The translations under genes were made by a program, and so were the position numbers. Positions 59,156 through 64,000 of a stretch of DNA of 64,000 bases are shown here, one piece after another. This stretch comes from Planctomycetota bacterium (GTDB lineage: Bacteria; Planctomycetota; Phycisphaerae; UBA1845), in contig JAKQDH010000096.1 of NCBI GenBank assembly GCA_029558835.1, positions 1 through 64,000 on the forward strand. The letters are read 5' to 3'. Below the pieces are notes generated by a model. The model was not told the DNA's origin. It did not search any database and was given only the letters and a program-made list of their open reading frames with translations. The first letter of the stretch is position 1. The number at the start of each line of letters is the position of its first letter.

Positions 59156-59498
59156 CAGCTTTCTTCCTCTGTCCCGGCGGCTAGAAGCCCCTCTCCCTCC
59201 CAGGGAGAGGGGTAGGGGTGAGGGTCGAGGCGGCCGAGCATTCCGCCCTCACCTTGCGCTTCTGTATCCCACGCTGCGCTTGGCGGCTTTGCGGACGCCG
59301 CCTGCCCCCTCACCCTGCGCTCTCCCCCCACGGGGAGAGGGGTCTACTGTCTCGGGCCTCCTGCCTATTGCCCACGCCGCCCCCCACCATTGCACGTCTC
59401 CCTCAATCGACACTCGGCAATCGTCAATCGTCAATGGATGCCCCGCCGCCCTCACCCCTGCCCTTCTCCCGACGGGAGAGGGGTTTACGCAGGCACCC
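59156..59498. repeat. Intergenic region with three CTCTCCC/GGGAGAG repeats
   Basis: 343 bases between nusB and ftsY (same direction). Copies at about 59190-59233 (CCCCTCTCCCTCCCAGGGAG), 59304-59342 (CTGCGCTCTCCCCCCACGGG) and 59449-59487 (CTGCCCTTCTCCCGACGGGA). Also a short tandem CAATCGTCAATCGTCAATGG at 59415-59434. No gene. Confidence 0.75.
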
Positions 59499-59942
59499 TC
59501 AAGAACCCTGAGAACTCTGCCCTGCGCTCTTCAGGATCCGGTCGAGCACGCCGTTGACGAACGCCGGCGAGTCGCGCCCGCCGTACTCGCGCGCGATCTC
59601 GATGGCCTCGTTAATCACGACCTTCGGCGGCACCTCCGCGCGGAGCAGTTCCACGACGGCCACCCGCAGCACGTTCCGCTCCACGGTCGAAATCCGGGCG
59701 AGGTCCCAGTTCGCGCTGGTCCTGGCGATCCACTCATCCACCTCCTGTTGCCGGGCGCGGAAGTCCTGCACCAACGCGGTGGTGTACACAACAGCCGGCG
59801 GGGAAACCTCCAGTTCCGGACGCCATTCCGCGATGGCCGCCAGCAGTTCCGCCATGGCCTCCGCCGAGAATTCCCCCTGCACCTCCCATTGACAGAGAGT
59901 CTGCATCGCCAGGACACGGGCTGCCCGACGGTCCTTGGTCAT
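59499..59942 (-). CDS. nusB: Transcription antitermination factor NusB
   Basis: 147 residues; the all-helical RNA-binding factor that, with NusE, supports rRNA antitermination. Starts [20 protein letters not shown] (the RRxARxxAxQxLYxxE pattern), then [37 protein letters not shown] and the conserved [20 protein letters not shown] with FVNGVLDRI. Six bases after ribH on the same strand; a ribH-nusB pair is common in bacteria. Ends in a short Ser/Gly tail. Confidence 0.96.
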   Translation of the reverse strand: MTKDRRAARVLAMQTLCQWEVQGEFSAEAMAELLAAIAEWRPELEVSPPAVVYTTALVQDFRARQQEVDEWIARTSANWDLARISTVERNVLRVAVVELLRAEVPPKVVINEAIEIAREYGGRDSPAFVNGVLDRILKSAGQSSQGS

Positions 59943-59948
59943 GGGGAA

Positions 59949-60425
59949 TCACCGCCCGGGCTTGAGCTCGTTGAGGAGATTGACCAGCTCGATGGCTGCC
60001 AGGGCCGCGTCGGCCCCCTTGTTGCCCGCCTTGCTGCCGGCCCGTTCGATCGCCTGTTCGAGCGAGTCGGCCGTGATGACCCCGAAGATCACGGGCAATC
60101 CGCTCTCCAGCCCCACGTGGGCGATGCCCTTGGCCACCTCGGAGGCGATGTACTCGAAGTGCGGCGTGTGGCCGCGGATGACGCAGCCGAGGCAGATGAC
60201 CGCCTCATAGTCACCGCTGCTCGCCAGGCGCTTGGCGATCAGCGGCAGCTCGAACGCGCCCGGCACGTGCACGATGGTAATGGCCGAGTCCTTGCAGCCG
60301 TGCCGCTCCAGCACGTCGAGCGCACCGCTGAGCAGCTTGGCCGTAATGAACTCGTTGTAGCGGCTCACCACCAGCGCGAACCGCGCCTTCTCGACCCGCA
60401 GATGTCCCTTCAGTTCCCGCGGCAT
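59949..60425 (-). CDS. ribH: 6,7-dimethyl-8-ribityllumazine synthase
   Basis: 158 residues from ATG 60425 (AAAGG about nine bases upstream). Penultimate step of riboflavin synthesis, forming icosahedral or pentameric assemblies. Motifs: [57 protein letters not shown] (catalytic His in the RGxTxHxxY stretch), [20 protein letters not shown] and [19 protein letters not shown]. Co-directional with nusB. A longer upstream frame would read through repeat copy E and is rejected. Confidence 0.97.
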   Translation of the reverse strand: MPRELKGHLRVEKARFALVVSRYNEFITAKLLSGALDVLERHGCKDSAITIVHVPGAFELPLIAKRLASSGDYEAVICLGCVIRGHTPHFEYIASEVAKGIAHVGLESGLPVIFGVITADSLEQAIERAGSKAGNKGADAALAAIELVNLLNELKPGR

Positions 60426-60460
60426 ACTTGTCCGACCTTTCGTTGCAGTCGCCTGCATAT

Positions 60461-60629
60461 CCCTCTCCCGTCCAGGGAGAGGGGGAGGGGTGAGGGTTGA
60501 AGCGTCGGCGCCGGGTGCCATGCTTTCCCGCAACAGCAGTCGCCGGTGAGCATGCCCTGGCAACTGACGACATGCCCACCCCCACCTGCGGCGGGTGAGG
60601 GCACGGCACCCACGCTAGACACGTACAGG
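60461..60629 (-). repeat. CTCTCCC repeat and long palindromic repeat, copy E
   Basis: CCTCTCCCGTCCAGGGAGAG (60462) followed by GGTGCCATGCTTTCCCGCAA and later GACATGCCCACCCCCACCTG, CACGGCACCCACGCTAGACA, ending ACGTACAGG. Inverted relative to copies A, B, D. The inner hairpin is decayed (CAACAGCAGTCGCCGGTGAG). It occupies most of the 262-base gap upstream of ribH. Confidence 0.85.
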
Positions 60630-60687
60630 TCCAAAGGACCTGGGCCACCCGTATGGCAGCTTGCGCTGCCGGCTCTGGCGGGCGTCA

Positions 60688-61821
60688 TCACCCCGGCTTC
60701 TTCGCCTGGATGCGCCCGAGCTTCAAGTCCACGATCTCCATAAGCTGCGGCCAATCACCGTCCACCAGGTACACCGCCAGATCCTCTGCGGTCATCTTGG
60801 CCACGATGCGGAACGTGGCGATCCCCTTGGTCAGCGACGGACCCGCCACGCGCTCGACCTTGGGCACCTGGCTGAGCTTCTGCTTGATCTTCAGGGCGTC
60901 GGCCATGGACACGCCTTCGATCTCCAGCGTGATCTCGCCCCCGGCACTGATGCGCGTGGACCATTTCTCCATCACGCTCTGGAAGAGACGGGCACCAATC
61001 TCCTCCGCGGCATTCTCGATCGCCTTCTTCCCGGCCTGCGGTGACCCCTCGCGGAACCCACGGGCGCCGCCCCGCCAGTTGGCCAGCGACTCGCTGGCGA
61101 CCATCTCCCCCGTGTCGGTGTAGAACATCTTGATCGCGCCGTCGCCGTTGTACATGGCCGTCGGCTCGCCGTAGAGATCCCGCACGCCGGCGGCGTTGGC
61201 GTTCGCGGTGCCGGTGATGAAGATCTGTGCGCCGAAGTCCTTGGCGATCGCCTGCATCTTGGCGACGTTGCCTTCCACTTCGGCGTCCTTCGCCTCCTTG
61301 TCCATGATCGCCTGCACCTGCTGGCCGGCATACACCGCAAACCCGGCCTTCAGCAGCCGGTTCTCGAGATTGTTCTCGAAGATACTGCCGTCCTGGAGGA
61401 CGTTGTCGATGCGTTCGCGGATGTAGATAACGATGCGCGGCTGGCCGAGTTGATCCAGCAGGTTCTGCACCGCTCCCCAGGTCGAGGCGATGACGCTCTT
61501 GTCCACCTTGGCGACGATCTTGCAGAAGTAGATACCGCCGGCCGCCGGGCCTTTCTCGACGATCTTGTAGTCCGTGACGATCCCCTCCGCTCGGGCATAG
61601 ATCGTGTCGCGAATCAGCACGAAGTTCTCGACCTGGCTGTGCGAGCTGATCTCGACCCCCCCGCCGGTTTCCAGGGCCTTGCGCAGGGCGTCGCGCCGGG
61701 CCTCATCTTCCGTCATCCCTTCGCCGGTGACCGTGACCTCGACAATGTCCTGTGCTAGGGCGGGTCCGATCAGCAGCCCCACCAGCAACACAGCAAGCAG
61801 ATTGCGTAGTGCGTACCGCAT
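60688..61821 (-). CDS. Exported LPP20/FlgT-like protein
   Basis: 377 residues. A signal peptide (MRYALRNLLAVLLVGLLIGP, cleavage near ALAQD) directs it to the periplasm or surface. Residues about 24-95 (VEVTVTGEGMTEDEARRDAL, then RKALETGGGVEISSHSQVEN and GIVTDYKIVEK) match the N-terminal domain of FlgT/LPP20-type proteins. A middle domain resembling CsgG/TolB-N (IVIYIRERIDNVLQDGSIFE; GAQIFITGTANANAAGV) and a C-terminal domain follow. Probably an outer-membrane-associated lipoprotein-like assembly factor, but it lacks a lipobox. Function inferred only at family level. Confidence 0.8.
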   Translation of the reverse strand: MRYALRNLLAVLLVGLLIGPALAQDIVEVTVTGEGMTEDEARRDALRKALETGGGVEISSHSQVENFVLIRDTIYARAEGIVTDYKIVEKGPAAGGIYFCKIVAKVDKSVIASTWGAVQNLLDQLGQPRIVIYIRERIDNVLQDGSIFENNLENRLLKAGFAVYAGQQVQAIMDKEAKDAEVEGNVAKMQAIAKDFGAQIFITGTANANAAGVRDLYGEPTAMYNGDGAIKMFYTDTGEMVASESLANWRGGARGFREGSPQAGKKAIENAAEEIGARLFQSVMEKWSTRISAGGEITLEIEGVSMADALKIKQKLSQVPKVERVAGPSLTKGIATFRIVAKMTAEDLAVYLVDGDWPQLMEIVDLKLGRIQAKKPG

Positions 61822-61849
61822 GGTGCATTATTCCTTTCAAATATCGCGT

Positions 61850-61870
61850 CACACCTTAACTCGCGGTGTG
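61850..61870 (-). promoter_or_regulatory. Short palindrome upstream of the FlgT-like gene
   Basis: CACACC (61850-61855) and GGTGTG (61865-61870) flank nine bases in an AT-richer stretch about 30 bases upstream of the start codon. A possible operator in the 248-base divergent region; based on symmetry and position only. Confidence 0.3.
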
Positions 61871-62069
61871 TTGGCAAACCCCAGATTGTCACGACCCCGG
61901 TTGTCCGGTCAAGCCCGCCAGCTTGCCGTACGGCCGACGCCGACGCACCGCCGTAGGGCGGGCGATGCCGGACGCGAACTGGGCGGCCGCGCTATGCCAC
62001 CCTTTGCGCTGCCGTCCGGCCGGGGCCGGTGTTATCATCGGCTCTCATTCCTGTGCGGGGAAATCGTTC

Positions 62070-62579
62070 GTGTGGGACTATGCCGGAATCGCCGCTGTCT
62101 GCGTTGCCTGCGTTGTGGGCATCGGTTTGACGGCCGTGCGCCTGCCGGGCACGTGGCTGATCGCGCTGGCCGCCAGCGTGTACGGGTGGCTGAGCGGGTG
62201 GGGGCGGGTCAGCATTACATCCGTCGCGGTGCTCATCGGGATCGCCGTCGTCGGCGAGGTTTGCGAGGCGTTGGCCTCGGCCGCCCTGGCCAAGCGGGCA
62301 GGGGCATCGCGCCAGGCCTTGTGGGGAGCACTGGCCGGCGGGTTCGCGGGAATGCTGCTGTTCTCGGTCCCGCTGCCGGTAATCGGCACGACGATCGGGG
62401 CCGTCCTGGGTTGCTTCACCGGGGCACTGATCGGCGAACTGCTTGCCCAGCGCACGCTGCCGCAGGGGACACGCGTGGGCGTGGTGTCGGCCGCGGGTTT
62501 CGTGCTGGGGATCGCGTTGAAGACGGCCATCGCCTTCCTGATGACCGCGATGGTGCTGGCGGCGTTGCTGTTCGATTGA
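62070..62579 (+). CDS. DUF456 membrane protein
   Basis: 169 residues from GTG 62070 (GGGGA eight bases upstream; the longer frame to 61866 lacks family features). Five or so helices with the DUF456 pattern: GIGLTAVRLPGTWLIALAAS, ITSVAVLIGIAVVGEVCEAL, SRQALWGALAGGFAGMLLFS, PLPVIGTTIGAVLGCFTGAL and LPQGTRVGVVSAAGFVLGIA. Function of the family is unknown. Same direction as the MnmE-like gene 104 bases on. Confidence 0.87.
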   Translation: MWDYAGIAAVCVACVVGIGLTAVRLPGTWLIALAASVYGWLSGWGRVSITSVAVLIGIAVVGEVCEALASAALAKRAGASRQALWGALAGGFAGMLLFSVPLPVIGTTIGAVLGCFTGALIGELLAQRTLPQGTRVGVVSAAGFVLGIALKTAIAFLMTAMVLAALLFD

Positions 62580-62682
62580 AGCACCGCGCCGGCAACACGG
62601 GCCGAGGGTGTGCTCAGGGTAAGGTGTTTCGTCGCGTTGCAGGAGATCGGTCACGGCAGACCTGGGTACCAACCGAGCTGGC

Positions 62683-63894
62683 GTGCTGACGCCGCCGGGC
62701 ACCGGGGCGATCGCGGTCATTCGCGTGGCAGGCCCGACGGCCGTGCAAGTCGTTGAGAGGCTCTGGAGACCCCGGCAAGAACCTGGAGTGTCGTTCCCGC
62801 AGGCCGGCGCTGAAGCCGACGAACGCCCCGACGATACCGCAACCCCGGTGCCGTTGTGTGCCACGGCGCCCGGATGCCTGCGCTACGGAAGGCTGGTTGA
62901 CGACGACGAGACGATTGACGACGTCATTGTGTGCATCACCGCCGACCGCGGTGTGCCAGCCGTGGATATCTGCGCCCATGGCGGAGCGCGGGTGACGCAG
63001 CGCATTCTCGCGGCCGCGGAGCGTGCCGGGGCTGACCTTGCCACGACGGCGGAGCTCGCCGCACTCTGGCCAACCGCCGGCATCATCGATGAGGAAGCCC
63101 TCGACTGCATCGCGCATACGCACACCGAGCGCGGGGTGCGGTTCTTCGCCTGGCAGCGACTGCATCTGCCCGATGAGTTGCGGCAACTGGCGTCCCTGTG
63201 CGACGTGGACCCTCCGGCCGTGCGGCAGCGGTTGGAGAACATGCTGGCGGGTTTCCGGGAGGCCCAGGTGCTGCGGAACGGCCTCAGGGTCGCGCTGACG
63301 GGTCCGCCCAACAGCGGGAAGTCCACGCTGTTCAATCGCCTGGTCGGCCGAGCCGCGGCCGTCGTGTCAGCCCATCCGGGCACGACTCGGGACTGGGTCA
63401 CTGCGGAGGTGCAGGTCCTGGGTGTCGCCGTCGCGCTAGTGGACACCGCTGGAGACAGAGTATCTGAAGACACACTTGAGTTGTCGGCGATTGAGGGTGG
63501 GCGGTGCGCGGTCGAGTCTGCGGAGGTGGTGGTGCTCGTGCTCGATGGCACGGAGGAACGCGCAAGTGGGCGTCTGGCGGGCCTTTTGCGAACGCCTCAT
63601 CGGGCCCCTACGGTGGCGGTGCTGAACAAGGCCGATGTCTGGTTGCGGCCCGGTGAGGATGGTGAAGTGGGCGGCGCGTGGATGCCGGTTTCGGCCCTGA
63701 CAGGCCTGGGAGTAGAGGCGTTGGCGGAGGCCGTCCTGCGGGCGGCAGGCGTCCCTGCGGCGGAACCGGCGGCACCCGTTCTATTCACCGCGAGACAGGC
63801 AGCAGCGGCCTGCGGCGTCCTATCGGACCTGAAACGTACCCCGGAAGCCGTGGGCGCCCGGATGTTGCGAGCCCTGCTGGGTGAGGGAAAGTGA
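62683..63894 (+). CDS. MnmE-like GTPase, shortened
   Basis: 403 residues from GTG 62683; true MnmE has about 450. N-terminal domain: LTPPGTGAIAVIRVAGPTAV and VDICAHGGARVTQRILAAAE. GTPase: G1 GPPNSGKSTLFNRLVGRAAA (about 207-226), G2 HPGTTRDWV, G3 DTAGD (254-258), G4 NKAD, G5 VSALTG. Missing or changed: the PGEFTxRAFLNGK stretch of the N-terminal domain, and the C-terminal CIGK whose Cys is needed for tRNA wobble-U modification; the protein ends ALLGEGK. It is likely a paralogue with another role or an inactive modification enzyme. The true start could lie slightly upstream (in-frame sequence ADLGTNRAG aligns with the family), but no standard start is there. Confidence 0.85.
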   Translation: MLTPPGTGAIAVIRVAGPTAVQVVERLWRPRQEPGVSFPQAGAEADERPDDTATPVPLCATAPGCLRYGRLVDDDETIDDVIVCITADRGVPAVDICAHGGARVTQRILAAAERAGADLATTAELAALWPTAGIIDEEALDCIAHTHTERGVRFFAWQRLHLPDELRQLASLCDVDPPAVRQRLENMLAGFREAQVLRNGLRVALTGPPNSGKSTLFNRLVGRAAAVVSAHPGTTRDWVTAEVQVLGVAVALVDTAGDRVSEDTLELSAIEGGRCAVESAEVVVLVLDGTEERASGRLAGLLRTPHRAPTVAVLNKADVWLRPGEDGEVGGAWMPVSALTGLGVEALAEAVLRAAGVPAAEPAAPVLFTARQAAAACGVLSDLKRTPEAVGARMLRALLGEGK

Positions 63895-64000
63895 CGTACC
63901 GGGCCGGTGACATCCCTGGAATCTGCCGATGACTCAGGAGGCCAAAGGGCTATAATGGGTGGTTTCCGACTCGCGCCGCGCGGGGAGGAGGGCCCCCGGA

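Overview
This is about 64 kb of G+C-rich DNA (roughly two thirds G+C by eye) that looks chromosomal and most likely comes from a planctomycete, plausibly the Phycisphaerae side of Planctomycetota. The grounds are: a GreA-type elongation factor with a very long N-terminal region, as in Chlamydiae; several zinc-ribbon plus membrane-helix proteins; an exported repeat protein ending in a dockerin/EF-hand-like Asp-rich tail; a prenyltransferase-like repeat protein; and intergenic spaces packed with dispersed hairpin repeats. The assignment is inference from gene style. No rRNA or tRNA gene, CRISPR array or phage was seen.

Layout. 1-990: decayed IS1380-type transposase against the stop of a hypothetical gene. 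2177-6077: exported protein plus ABC ATPase and permease. 6501-9882: TMTC-like membrane/TPR protein and a zinc-ribbon protein. 10189-16433: leuS, a CYTH protein, an exported protein, lipoprotein-type SppA and a small zincin. 16507-21913: second ABC exporter cassette with a large DUF4350/GldG-like partner. 22331-31210: guaA and guaB with two hypotheticals, then the overlapping run pabB-pabC-Nif3. 31211-34198: SH3b protein, a 55-residue lipoprotein and gpsA. 34445-36835: exported 13-repeat protein. 37739-44853: surface-glycan export and assembly operon (Wzm-like, Wzt-like, three glycosyltransferase ORFs, one fused to a methyltransferase). 45239-54540: long GreA, cyclase-repeat protein, YbjQ-like protein, GT2, ComEC and a DUF6941-like protein. 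54967-63894: sucC without sucD, alpha/beta hydrolase lipoprotein, ftsY, nusB, ribH, an exported FlgT/LPP20-like protein, a DUF456 protein and an MnmE-like GTPase.

How the genes fit together. Housekeeping genes (leuS, guaA, guaB, gpsA, sucC, ftsY, nusB, ribH, pabB/pabC) are mixed with envelope genes: three ABC export systems, glycan synthesis and several lipoproteins. The glycan operon is the clearest functional unit. It has a transporter whose ATPase carries a C-terminal substrate-binding-type domain, and it encodes a methyltransferase, the arrangement known from methyl-capped O-antigens.

The most unusual signal is non-coding. At least five repeat families recur in the gaps: a long 110-150 bp palindromic repeat, a short stem repeat that can be read as [10 protein letters not shown], a CTCTCCC...GGGAGAG family, a GGCCGACGCTAC family and a CAGATT 9-bp family. 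Copies of the second family sit in frame inside two coding regions, and a copy of the first supplies the C-terminus and stop codon of a glycosyltransferase gene.
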